Part shown: piece by piece, positions 1 through 7,419 of the stretch | Position numbering within the stretch: position 1 is the first letter of the stretch | Layout of the letters: each line of letters begins with the position of its first letter | Assembly: GCA_964509335.1 (NCBI GenBank) | Contig: CAZDXB010000031.1 | Coordinates: 1-30,854, forward strand | From: CAZDXB01 sp964509335 | GTDB taxonomy: Bacteria; Bacteroidota; Ignavibacteria; Kapaibacteriales; UBA2268 | DNA: 30,854 nt | Direction: 5' to 3' | Position numbers and translations under genes: made by a program | The notes under the pieces: generated by a model | Databases searched by the model: none | The model's input: the letters and a program-made list of their open reading frames with translations, nothing else | What the model was told of the DNA's origin: nothing

Positions 1-69
1 AAGGCGGTACGCCGCGGCGGGGAAGGGTTTTATTTTATTATTTGTTAATTTAATTTAAAGGTAATTAAT

Positions 70-744
70 ATGAAGTGTAAAAGCTATATTATTAGTATGT
101 TGTTAGTAATAATCGGATTAATGCATTTTCCTGCGAGTGCGTCCGCCGAAACTGTTATTTGCGTGCCTGATTGTTATGATGATGAATTTATTACTCAGTA
201 CCCCGGTCAAGTTGAATTTGTAATTGGGAATTGCTCTTTTGTAGCGGATTTCTACGTCAGAAAAGCCTGCGACACTTGGTGCGATATATTGCTTTGGAGA
301 GTAAGATGCATAGACCCGCCGCCTTGCGACAATTACGATATGAATCAGGTTATAGATATTGCGCAAGCACAAATAATTATGGCAATTATGAACGATGAAA
401 AAATATTTGCAGGAAAAACTAAAACTTGGAATGACGTTGTTGGCGAGGGCACCAAATGTATGCCGCCTTCAGAAGAACCGGGGTCATGCACAACATATTG
501 GCGAGTTTCGAAAGCGTCTTGCTGGAAATGGTTTGAAAATTCGTCATACGACCCCGAAGAGCCGCCGTCAAAAATTAATTATTGGGGAGGAATATCGTAT
601 TGCGAATATGATATTTGTTGCTTAACCTATTATAAAGTATGTTATGACGAATTTATGCAACTCGTTGTAACTGAAGTTGAAAGTAATTCCACCGACGATT
701 GTCCTTTAGACCCGTCGGGCGAATGTGAACCAGTTTGCGATTAA
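70..744 (+). CDS. Secreted cysteine-rich protein of unknown function
   Basis: I do not recognise a family. The 224-residue product starts with a typical signal peptide: a Lys-containing N-terminus, a hydrophobic core at about residues 6-21, and an ASA cleavage site before Glu27. The mature ~198 residues hold 17 cysteines, including a CC pair, which is unusually dense and suggests a disulfide-stabilised secreted domain. Aromatic and acidic residues are also frequent, and two short proline-rich stretches (DPPPC, EEPPSK) occur. No membrane segment follows the signal peptide and no clear T9SS tail is present. The ATG at 70 follows a weak AAAGG-like site in an AT-rich leader. The next gene's Shine-Dalgarno sequence overlaps this stop codon, so the two are probably co-transcribed up to the terminator at 1242-1282. 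The existence of the gene is well supported; its function is unknown. Confidence 0.75.
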   Translation: MKCKSYIISMLLVIIGLMHFPASASAETVICVPDCYDDEFITQYPGQVEFVIGNCSFVADFYVRKACDTWCDILLWRVRCIDPPPCDNYDMNQVIDIAQAQIIMAIMNDEKIFAGKTKTWNDVVGEGTKCMPPSEEPGSCTTYWRVSKASCWKWFENSSYDPEEPPSKINYWGGISYCEYDICCLTYYKVCYDEFMQLVVTEVESNSTDDCPLDPSGECEPVCD

Positions 745-758
745 AGGAGGGTAATAAA

Positions 759-1232
759 ATGAAATTTAATAAATTGTTTCTTACGGCATTGTTAGCTTTA
801 TTCACAATAAGCTTAAGCTTTATTGTTAACGCGAAAGAAAAAAGCGAGATGAAACATTTTGCTTGTAAGCTTATAACTTCCGACGGTAAAGTATATCAGA
901 CATTAATTATGGGTACGGACTGGAAAGAATTAAACTCTAAGAATATCTCAATTAATAGGGACGAAGATAGAGAATTAGGAGATAATATGATTGTCTGGGC
1001 AATTTTTAATAACGAGGAGCTAAAAATGAAATTTGCCGACAATCAATTTGAAAATATTGCTTTTAATTTAGTTAATATGGAAGGAAAAGTAATAGAAGCT
1101 TGGGAGTATGAATTTGTCGATGGCAACTCGATACGCGTTAGAAGGATAAATAATATATCAAAAGGTTGTTATTTACTAAACGCTTATAAGGACGGCGAGT
1201 TGGTTTCAACTGTAAAAGTAATTAATTTTTAG
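759..1232 (+). CDS. Small secreted protein with a T9SS-tail-like C-terminus
   Basis: A 157-residue product. I chose the ATG at 759 because it has a near-perfect ribosome binding site (AAAGGAGG at 743-750, overlapping the upstream stop) and gives a clean signal peptide ending in VNA before Lys26. An in-frame TTG at 735 lies inside the upstream gene and is unlikely. The mature part is mostly beta-like and has two cysteines. Its last ~55 residues (NLVNMEGKVIEAW, then a basic strand, NISKGCYLL, and KVINF at the end) follow the strand and glycine pattern of type A T9SS sorting domains (x-GqkV ... L-pkGiYil ... kfiv). This match is by eye only. It forms an apparent operon with the cysteine-rich gene upstream. 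Function is unknown. Confidence 0.72.
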   Translation: MKFNKLFLTALLALFTISLSFIVNAKEKSEMKHFACKLITSDGKVYQTLIMGTDWKELNSKNISINRDEDRELGDNMIVWAIFNNEELKMKFADNQFENIAFNLVNMEGKVIEAWEYEFVDGNSIRVRRINNISKGCYLLNAYKDGELVSTVKVINF

Positions 1233-1241
1233 TCTTAAAAA

Positions 1242-1282
1242 CGCCCTCGATTTAACTTTAAATCGAGGGCGATTTTAATTTT
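1242..1282 (+). terminator. Strong intrinsic terminator
   Basis: A perfect 13-bp stem (1242-1254 with 1259-1271) encloses a 4-base loop and is followed by an AT-rich, T-dominated tail (ATTTTAATTTTG). It sits 9 bases after the 759-1232 stop codon and closes the two-gene small secreted protein unit. Confidence 0.9.
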
Positions 1283-1308
1283 GTTTCACGTTCAATACTG
1301 AGGTCGTT

Positions 1309-2967
1309 ATGGCAAAATATTTCACTATTATTTTATTTTTACTAAGTCCAACATACTTGTTACAAGCGCAATTAATAGAAGAATGGCGTCAGATTTATAA
1401 AGGAGGCGCAGAACCGATTAGAGCCGTGGATAGCCTGCATTTTGGTTTTTCGATTTCTGGCGGCTTACTTAAAGAAGGAATAGTTATTACTAATGACGGA
1501 GGCAATAAATGGATTGAATCTTATGTTTCTACAAGCCCAGATTCTACAAGAATTGTTATAATTGATTGGGTGTACATTAAAAAAAATAACTTGTTTTTCT
1601 TAGCTGATTCAATTGTAACTCGTGGATGGGATAATCGTGGTAATGAAATTAAAGATTATAAATCTTATATTTATAAATCGACCGACGGCGGCAAAAAATG
1701 GCAAAGAATTGGAATAAACGACGAATGGCGATCGAGACCGTCGAGAGATTTTTATATGAGCGATTCTTTGCGCGGCGTTTTCGTTCAATTGCCTTCCGAA
1801 TATGAATCTTCCGAAACGTCGGACCAAATATATTACACAAACGACGGATGGGAAACTTGGGAAAAAATCGATACGCCGCCGGAAATGAAAGCTAGTAGCA
1901 ATATAATCTATGAAAAACCAAAAACGATTGTAACAAAAACAGGAGGATATAATAAGATATTTATTACTAACGATCTAGGTAAGAATTGGCAAATTAAAAA
2001 GATTCCGGATTCTTTAAAATCGGCGGATATGGAATTTACTTTCTTTAATTCTGAGATATATTACTTAGTAGAAAGAGAAAGCGGCGTTGTTTATAAGAGC
2101 GAAAACGCTGGAGACGATTGGTTCGTTTTTTACGATAAAAGTAAAATCTTAAGCTTAAGCGTAATGGACGATTCTACCGTATATTTACATAGTCATAGTA
2201 ATCCCTATTACACTACTAACGGCGGTCGAGATTGGATAAAATCTTATAATTTCTATTTTGACAACTACGAGAGATTTATTGGGAATATAATAGAGTTTTC
2301 CGAAAACAACAAAATCGGGACGAGCTACGGAATTGTAAAATATACCGGAGAAAAAACCTTAATGCCGCCATATTTTACGGAACCTGATAGCGGTAGCTTA
2401 AGACCCTTAGATTTTGAATTAGGATGGACGCGCATTCAAGGCGCGAATCGATATCATTTACAAATAGTAGAGCGAATAGGTAATCCTTGGGATTCACTCG
2501 GAAGAGAGCCGGCTCCGTTCGACACTACGTTGTTTGTAAACGATTCGATGATATCCGATACCTCGTATCAATTAAAGGGTACTTCTTACGACCATGAATA
2601 TCGTTGTAGAATTAGGGCTGTAAACGACTCATTGGCTTCGCCGTGGATTGCCGACTTGTTTTGGACAAAAAAAGAAACCGACGTCAATGATAATAATGAC
2701 ATAGCGGAAATTAAAATAAAAATATTTCCAAATCCATTCCAAACAACAACTACTATTAAATATTCAGCCCCTGAAAAATCAAGAATTTCCTTGTATATAA
2801 CAAATAGTTTGGGTATAAAAGTCGCAAGCTTAATAGAAAATCAATTCGCCGAATCCGTAGAGTCATATATAAGTTTCGACGGAAGCGACTTGCCGTCCGG
2901 CGTATATTTCTGCAATTTGAAATATAACGATATAATTAAAACCAAAAAGATATTTTTAATTAAGTGA
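1309..2967 (+). CDS. T9SS-exported Asp-box (BNR/sortilin-like) propeller protein
   Basis: A 552-residue secreted protein. A signal peptide (about residues 1-20, ending LLQA before Gln21) is followed by at least six Asp-box-like motifs of the form Y-x-T/S-x-D-G-G-x-x-W, near residues 59-69, 122-132, 175-185, 218-228, 261-272 and 299-310. These are typical of BNR/VPS10-like beta-propellers. Residues about 355-455 resemble a fibronectin III-like domain (LGWTRIQGANRYHLQI, then YRCRIRAVN). The last ~85 residues are a classic type A T9SS sorting domain: KIFPNPF, then SLGIKVASL, then LPSGVYFCNL, ending KKIFLIK. In this family the tail directs export across the outer membrane and is then cleaved. The ligand or substrate is unknown. 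The gene stands alone, with a terminator before it and a mobile-element remnant after it. Confidence 0.85.
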   Translation: MAKYFTIILFLLSPTYLLQAQLIEEWRQIYKGGAEPIRAVDSLHFGFSISGGLLKEGIVITNDGGNKWIESYVSTSPDSTRIVIIDWVYIKKNNLFFLADSIVTRGWDNRGNEIKDYKSYIYKSTDGGKKWQRIGINDEWRSRPSRDFYMSDSLRGVFVQLPSEYESSETSDQIYYTNDGWETWEKIDTPPEMKASSNIIYEKPKTIVTKTGGYNKIFITNDLGKNWQIKKIPDSLKSADMEFTFFNSEIYYLVERESGVVYKSENAGDDWFVFYDKSKILSLSVMDDSTVYLHSHSNPYYTTNGGRDWIKSYNFYFDNYERFIGNIIEFSENNKIGTSYGIVKYTGEKTLMPPYFTEPDSGSLRPLDFELGWTRIQGANRYHLQIVERIGNPWDSLGREPAPFDTTLFVNDSMISDTSYQLKGTSYDHEYRCRIRAVNDSLASPWIADLFWTKKETDVNDNNDIAEIKIKIFPNPFQTTTTIKYSAPEKSRISLYITNSLGIKVASLIENQFAESVESYISFDGSDLPSGVYFCNLKYNDIIKTKKIFLIK

Positions 2968-3065
2968 ATCTCAGTCACAACCAAGCGCAAGCTGCGCGCT
3001 TGCAATACAAGCAGAGCCTGCGCTTCGGCGTCGTGTTGGATATATGAGCGTCTTTAGTATATGAT

Positions 3066-3270
3066 GGGACTGTCTCAAAACTCAATTGTATCGACAATAT
3101 TAAAATGTCTAATAATGAAATTACAAAAATAATCGTTTTCTCTGGATTCCCAGTCAAGCTGGGAATGACTACTAGGGCGTCATTCCCGCGAAAGCGGGAA
3201 TCCAGAAATGGAGATTTTTTGACGCGACAATATTAGAAAAAGCTCTTAGTATTTCTTTTGAGACAACCCC
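3066..3270. mobile_element. MITE-like element with 15-bp terminal inverted repeats
   Basis: The ends match as inverted repeats at 13 of 15 positions: GGGACTGTCTCAAAA at 3066-3080 against TTTTGAGACAACCCC at 3256-3270. The element is 205 bp and has no convincing gene. Inside it an 11-bp direct repeat, CGACAATATTA, occurs at 3092-3102 and 3225-3235. Between these lies a REP-like palindrome (3141-3206). The right end lies 7 bases from the stop codon of the minus-strand polyferredoxin gene. No target-site duplication is visible. The rest of the 310-bp gap (2968-3277) contains a short hairpin, CAAGCGC paired with GCGCTTG at 2982-3002. This could be a MITE or the remnant of a larger insertion sequence. 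Confidence 0.55.
3141..3206. repeat. REP-like double palindrome
   Basis: The outer arms TCTGGATTCCC (3141-3151) and GGGAATCCAGA (3196-3206) are perfectly complementary. Each arm also forms its own small hairpin: ATTCCCAG with CTGGGAAT (3146-3166), and ATTCCCGC-gaaa-GCGGGAAT (3182-3201). Such ATTCCCGC/GCGGGAAT palindromes are widespread non-coding repeats in bacteria. Here it is nested in the MITE-like element. Confidence 0.75.
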
Positions 3271-3277
3271 TTTCCTC

Positions 3278-4822
3278 TCAAAAAGGAAAATCCTCTTCCA
3301 AATCGTCTTTGACTTTCTCGGTTTTTGGCTTTTCGGATTTTTGATGGACCTCGTTCGGTTTTACGAAAATGGCTCTTAGAGGCTCGGTGGGGCAGGCGTA
3401 TTCGCAAGCGCCGCATCCTACGCATATTTCAGGCGTTACTTCCGGCAACAACAACTCGCCATAGGGCTTCATACTTACCGCTTTCGTCGGACAATGCTCC
3501 GCGCAAGCGCCGCAGTCGTTTCCCTCCGTTATCACGACGCAAAGCTCCATTAAGAACTTCGCCGTTCCCAACTGCGTAGTCTTTTTCTCTTTTTTGCTCA
3601 GCGGTAGCAAGGCGCCGCTCGGGCATACTTCGGTACAGCGAACGCACTCGTAGTTGCAGAAGTTGGCGCGAAAATCCATTTTCGGCTGAAACAAGCCCGA
3701 TAAGCCGTAATCGGCAAAGGTCGGTTGTATTACTCCCGTCGGACAAGCGCTGACGCATAAATAACAAGCGACGCAGCGAGAGCTGAAATTATCCAAACTG
3801 CCGGCTCCCGGCGGCGTAACGGGAAAAGCGCGCTGGTTTTTCGAATCGGACGCCGCGCTCTGGGCTTTTAACGCTACTGGCGCCGCTACGAAAGAAGCGA
3901 CTGCGACCGACTTTACTACGAATTGGCGCCGGTCATTCGATACTTTTTTCTTTCTAATTTTCGTCTCTCGCAATTTTCCGTAAGTAAATCCGCGCGAAGG
4001 GCAAACCGTCAAGCAATTAAAACAAACGACGCAGCGGTCGAAGTCGAGCCGCCGCTTCTCGTAATCTATGCAGTTCGCCTTGCATACTTTTTCGCACAAA
4101 CCGCAATCGGTGCAATCGTCGCTCTCGGAAAATTTGATTTTCATAACGCTGAAGCGAGCGAACAAACTCAAAAAAGCGCCCACCGGACAGAGAGCGTCGC
4201 AATACAGACGCCCTTTTGCGAGCGATAAAATCAAAATGAGAATTAAAAACGAAGCGGTCGCGCTAATCAAGGCGAACGATATCGGATTGTAGGAAACGTT
4301 ATACATACCGTAATAGTCGAAGGATTCCAGCAAAGCCGCAAGATTGTTATTCAAGAACAAAGCCGCCGGTTCGCCCAAAACGACGGTAATTCTTCCAAAA
4401 GCCGCGTAAGGCTCCAATACGTTTATAAGAATCAGATTGTTGAAAATCAGCGTTATTATCGCCGCGGCTAAAATTGGATAACGCAAATAGTTCAGCGGCT
4501 TCAGATACTTGTATTTCTTTTTCTTGCGCGTTTTTTTAGGGATACGCGAGAAAAAATCCATCAGCGTTCCGAGCGGACAAATCGAAGAACAATAAATCCT
4601 GCCGAACAGAAGCGTCAAAATCAAAACGACAATAAATCCAATCGACAAATTAAGCGGTTCGGTAATAATGCTCAAGAGCGACGGCAGGAACTGCAAGAAT
4701 ACGATTGCGTCGATGATTTTGTGCGGCAGTATATTATATATATCCAGAAAAATCGCCGAAGTAGCGACGAAAAAACATAGAGACGCTACGACGCGAATAG
4801 TTTTTAGTCGAGCTAATTCCAT
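3278..4822 (-). CDS. Membrane polyferredoxin, NapH::NapG-like fusion
   Basis: A 514-residue iron-sulfur membrane protein probably passing electrons between the quinone pool and periplasmic acceptors. The N-terminal half is NapH/MauN-like, with hydrophobic segments near 12-30, 60-73, 115-135 and 183-202. Two CxxxCP motifs follow cytoplasm-edge helices (GRIYCSSICPLG, 74-85; GRLYCDALCPVG, 204-215). Then come two 4Fe-4S motifs (C237-C251 and C264-C274). Residues 296-320 form a Tat-like RRQF sequence plus a hydrophobic stretch, followed by a NapG-like domain with four cysteine clusters (starting near C350, C389, C437 and C467). NapH and NapG are normally separate proteins. The start lies 6 bases after the stop of the DUF362 gene upstream, so the two form an operon. 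The tail (about 490-514) is charged and probably disordered. The enzyme partner is unknown; no nitrate reductase is nearby. Confidence 0.85.
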   Translation of the reverse strand: MELARLKTIRVVASLCFFVATSAIFLDIYNILPHKIIDAIVFLQFLPSLLSIITEPLNLSIGFIVVLILTLLFGRIYCSSICPLGTLMDFFSRIPKKTRKKKKYKYLKPLNYLRYPILAAAIITLIFNNLILINVLEPYAAFGRITVVLGEPAALFLNNNLAALLESFDYYGMYNVSYNPISFALISATASFLILILILSLAKGRLYCDALCPVGAFLSLFARFSVMKIKFSESDDCTDCGLCEKVCKANCIDYEKRRLDFDRCVVCFNCLTVCPSRGFTYGKLRETKIRKKKVSNDRRQFVVKSVAVASFVAAPVALKAQSAASDSKNQRAFPVTPPGAGSLDNFSSRCVACYLCVSACPTGVIQPTFADYGLSGLFQPKMDFRANFCNYECVRCTEVCPSGALLPLSKKEKKTTQLGTAKFLMELCVVITEGNDCGACAEHCPTKAVSMKPYGELLLPEVTPEICVGCGACEYACPTEPLRAIFVKPNEVHQKSEKPKTEKVKDDLEEDFPF

Positions 4823-4828
4823 TCCGCG

Positions 4829-5743
4829 CTATACTTTAATTCGCTTGATTCTCAATTTCGTCAAATCAATTTCGCCCGCTCCCATCTCGCCGGCGATTTT
4901 AATATGTGGGATATCTTCCGGCTCCGAACCGAAGAACTTAGCGGAGGCGGCGTCCGCGGCGACCATATCGGTCGAAATGACTTGCGCTTTCATCTTTACA
5001 ACGTCGTCGGTCGATACGCCGCGCGGTCCGTTTCTCTTGAGAACTCTGTATGCGTCAACGATGTTTAAATCCGGTTTCACCTCGGTCGCTAAGTCGGCTA
5101 TGCATTGATGCAAGTCGGTCTTATGCCAATATTTCCTATTCCAATTGATTCCCATCAGGTTTTTCATACAAATTGTCAAACGCGCAGAGCCGTGATGCTT
5201 CAAAATCGGAACGTTAATGAAAACGTCGGTATCTAATATAAGCTCGTGGATTTTATCTTCTTTTAAGACTTTTCCTCGCCTTACTTTGATTTTCTTATAA
5301 TACTTTTCCGAGCCGCCGGAGACGACTTTCGCCCCAGCGTTTTGAGCGGCGCCCTTTATTTCGGTCGTTTCGTATGTCTTTCGCCAATCGTCGCAAGTGT
5401 GGTCGAAAACGTAAACTTCCGAAGCTCCCGCCTCAAAACAACTATCGATTATCCTTTTTACAAGTTTAGGATTCGTGTTGCCGGCTCGTTCGGGCGGAAC
5501 GTCCCAGCCGATGTTGGGCTTCACCACAACCGATTGTCCTTTTTTGACGAACTCTTTTATCCCGCCCAAAACGGAAATGCCTTTATCGTACATCTCTTCC
5601 GGTTCGCCGCCTCTAATAGCTACTAAATCGTACGGCAGATTTTTGCTCTTTGCCAATACTTTGTCGTATTTAGCCGCTAGAAGCGCTCCCGCCGCCAAAC
5701 CGGCGCTTTTCTTCAAAAAATCTCTTCTGTCAAATTCGCTCAT
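4829..5743 (-). CDS. Tat-exported DUF362 domain protein
   Basis: A 304-residue protein. The N-terminus is a clear Tat signal (DRRDFLKKSAGLAAGALLAAK, shown here only as a motif description: twin Arg at residues 6-7, hydrophobic core 14-23). The rest matches the DUF362 family as I know it: VVVKPNIGWD, DVFINVPILKHHG, TICMKNLMGI and the closing conserved VDA motif (LNIVDAYRVLKRNGP). DUF362 proteins are often found next to or fused to ferredoxin domains, and their biochemical role is not settled. Here the gene is the first of a two-gene operon and is followed 6 bases later by a six-cluster polyferredoxin. This suggests that the two work together in a periplasmic electron-transfer or metal-binding complex. 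A single Cys near the middle (HTCDDW) and CMKNLMG are possible ligand sites. The family call is confident; the role is inferred. Confidence 0.85.
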   Translation of the reverse strand: MSEFDRRDFLKKSAGLAAGALLAAKYDKVLAKSKNLPYDLVAIRGGEPEEMYDKGISVLGGIKEFVKKGQSVVVKPNIGWDVPPERAGNTNPKLVKRIIDSCFEAGASEVYVFDHTCDDWRKTYETTEIKGAAQNAGAKVVSGGSEKYYKKIKVRRGKVLKEDKIHELILDTDVFINVPILKHHGSARLTICMKNLMGINWNRKYWHKTDLHQCIADLATEVKPDLNIVDAYRVLKRNGPRGVSTDDVVKMKAQVISTDMVAADAASAKFFGSEPEDIPHIKIAGEMGAGEIDLTKLRIKRIKV

Positions 5744-5841
5744 ATCAAAATTCTTTTTGTTAAAATAAAATTATTTTTTTATTATCAATTTCTAAAGATA
5801 CAAATTTTAATGAAATATCATAAACTAAAATTGGAATATAT

Positions 5842-6384
5842 ATGAATTACGCTATAGCAAAAGCGAAAAACAGAAACAGAATTGGAACTATAGCTTTTGA
5901 TTTAATAGCTTTAACGGTTGTCTTTCTCGTTCCGACTTTTTCTCATCTACTCGGATTCCCGCTATACTATTTGGATCCGATGCGGATTATCGTTTTGGCG
6001 GCGGTCGTTCATTCCCATAGGATAAACGCTTATTCTTTGGCTATAGTCCTGCCTCTCTTTTCGTTCCTCGTGTCGGGGCATCCGGTTTTTCCTAAATTTA
6101 TAGTGATTTCTTTCGAGCTAATGTTCAATTTACTTTTGTTTCAACTAATCTTATCGGAAACTAAAAAAGCTTTCTTGGCGGCTTTCTTAAGCGTAATAGC
6201 GAGCAAAGTCGTTTATTACTTCTTTAAGTATCTATTAATTTCGGCGGCTTTAATCGAAAGCGGCTTAATTTCCACGCCGCTTTATTTTCAAGCGATTGTA
6301 GCGATAATAATCAGCGTTTACATATACTTTGTAATATCGAAAAAGAAAAACACAACTTTTAATACTAATCAGGAGGCATTATGA
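5842..6384 (+). CDS. Integral membrane protein, possibly ECF transporter S-component-like
   Basis: A 180-residue, very hydrophobic protein with about five or six membrane segments (near 18-38, 47-63, 64-82, 88-106, 112-133 and 148-167) and a short basic tail. Size and topology resemble substrate-binding S components of energy-coupling factor vitamin or metal transporters, but I see no diagnostic ligand motif and this is only a suggestion. It has no ECF ATPase partner in the window, so it would have to use a shared energising module. Its stop overlaps the start of the next gene (ATGA at 6381-6384), and an AGGAGG site lies in its last codons, which indicates translational coupling with the lipoprotein. 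Confidence 0.6.
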   Translation: MNYAIAKAKNRNRIGTIAFDLIALTVVFLVPTFSHLLGFPLYYLDPMRIIVLAAVVHSHRINAYSLAIVLPLFSFLVSGHPVFPKFIVISFELMFNLLLFQLILSETKKAFLAAFLSVIASKVVYYFFKYLLISAALIESGLISTPLYFQAIVAIIISVYIYFVISKKKNTTFNTNQEAL

Positions 6385-7184
6385 AAAAAATTCAAGCGCT
6401 TTTAACGGCGACAATAGCCATAGCGATGATATTAATCTCGTGTTCGGAAGATTCGTCTGGACCGTCTAACGGCGACGGAGACAATTATAACTACTTTCCA
6501 ACGGAAATTGGAAGCAGTTGGACGTATAAATATTTCGAAATTGACTCTACCGAACAGAGGATTAGCGATTCCGATTACGAAAGAATTTATTTAATAACCG
6601 AAGAAACTGAGAAAGACGGACAGAGTTGTTATGAATTTGATATAAGAATATCGCAAGACGTTTCTCTCGAAACCCCCGAATACTATTACAAAGATGGAGG
6701 CAAAATTTTTACTTACGCCAATTTATTGCCTGAAGTTGATTTATCTTTGCCTTTAGATATTCCGATAGATTGGTATAAAATAGCGGACCCGGACCAAGAC
6801 GAATGGGGCGTGCATACGGAACAGTTGGAAGATTTAGAATTTAATATGATGGGACTGGATTTGACATTTAACGGGAAGTTAACCATAACAGGAAAAAATC
6901 AAGGAATAGAAACTGTAAATTACGGCGAAAACGAGGAATTGTCTGTAGAAGCTAGAAAATTCGCGTTGAACTACCAACTTACAGGAAAGGTAAAATGGAC
7001 TTTTTTAGAACAACCAATCGACACAGCGAATATTCAACATATTAAGTGGTTCGCGGACGGCATAGGAGTAGTTAAATCAAAGCTTACGCCTTTCGCTATT
7101 AGAGTCGCTTTAGGGAACGATACGCACGAACAGCCGTTTAACGGAATTGTTGGCGTATTAAAAGAATATTCTCTACCCGAATAA
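6381..7184 (+). CDS. Lipoprotein, probably outer-membrane or surface exposed
   Basis: A 267-residue protein of no recognised enzymatic family. The N-terminus is a lipoprotein signal (Lys2-Lys3, hydrophobic core, LISC with Cys21 as the lipidated residue). The residues after the cysteine (SEDSS) are Ser and acid rich, resembling the export signals that send Bacteroidota lipoproteins to the cell surface. The opening YFPTEIGSSWTYKY is a pattern I associate with many uncharacterised lipoproteins in this phylum. The remainder alternates beta-like strands, with no membrane segment and one further cysteine (QSCYEFD). The gene overlaps the membrane-protein gene upstream by four bases and is followed by a terminator. 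The pairing may mean that it captures or delivers a substrate for that protein. Confidence 0.75.
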   Translation: MKKIQALLTATIAIAMILISCSEDSSGPSNGDGDNYNYFPTEIGSSWTYKYFEIDSTEQRISDSDYERIYLITEETEKDGQSCYEFDIRISQDVSLETPEYYYKDGGKIFTYANLLPEVDLSLPLDIPIDWYKIADPDQDEWGVHTEQLEDLEFNMMGLDLTFNGKLTITGKNQGIETVNYGENEELSVEARKFALNYQLTGKVKWTFLEQPIDTANIQHIKWFADGIGVVKSKLTPFAIRVALGNDTHEQPFNGIVGVLKEYSLPE

Positions 7185-7200
7185 AAAACGTTTAAACGCG

Positions 7201-7244
7201 AAGAAACCGAACTCGCCGAGAATTAACGAGTTCGGTTTCTTTTT
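7201..7244 (+). terminator. Intrinsic terminator shared with the tRNA region
   Basis: A 15-bp stem (7201-7215 with 7227-7241; GAAACCGAACTCG paired with CGAGTTCGGTTTC, extended by AA/TT) is followed by a T run ending at 7244. It ends the 5842-7184 operon. It lies just 3' of the minus-strand tRNA gene and may also stop tRNA transcription, although the T tract on that side is weaker. Confidence 0.9.
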
Positions 7245-7246
7245 CG

Positions 7247-7318
7247 TAGCGCATAGGGGAATCGAACCCCTGTCTCGGCCTTGAGAGGGCCGTGTCCTCA
7301 CCGCTAGACGAATGCGCC
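7247..7318 (-). tRNA. tRNA-Glu (anticodon CTC)
   Basis: The minus strand folds into a full 72-nt cloverleaf. The acceptor stem is GGCGCAT with ATGCGCT (the first pair is G-U), followed by discriminator A. The D-stem is GTCT/GGAC, the anticodon stem CGGCC/GGCCG, and the loop CTCTCAA gives anticodon CTC, which reads GAG. The variable loop has four bases. The T-arm is AGGGG-TTCGATT-CCCCT. CCA is not encoded. The anticodon lies at 7283-7285. Confidence 0.95.
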
Positions 7319-7419
7319 GATTTACAAATTTAACAATTAGATTCCTTTTTACGAAATTCATTTAGATATTTTCCGACTTATTCTTAATTTTGCGCGCTGG
7401 GACAAAAGCTAATTGACTT

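Noticed and set aside
735..758. TTG start that would lengthen the 759-1232 gene
   Set aside because: It lies inside the upstream gene, and the ATG at 759 has an almost perfect Shine-Dalgarno site and begins a clean signal peptide.
1276..1283. TAATTTTG as a promoter -7 element for the 1309 gene
   Set aside because: It lies in the tail of the terminator, and no TTTG is found at the expected upstream distance.
2975..3157. 60-codon minus-strand reading frame
   Set aside because: It overlaps the palindromes and MITE-like sequence, has no binding site and no recognisable protein.
7173..7361. 62-codon minus-strand frame near the lipoprotein end
   Set aside because: It covers the tRNA-Glu gene and the terminator, so it is not a protein gene.
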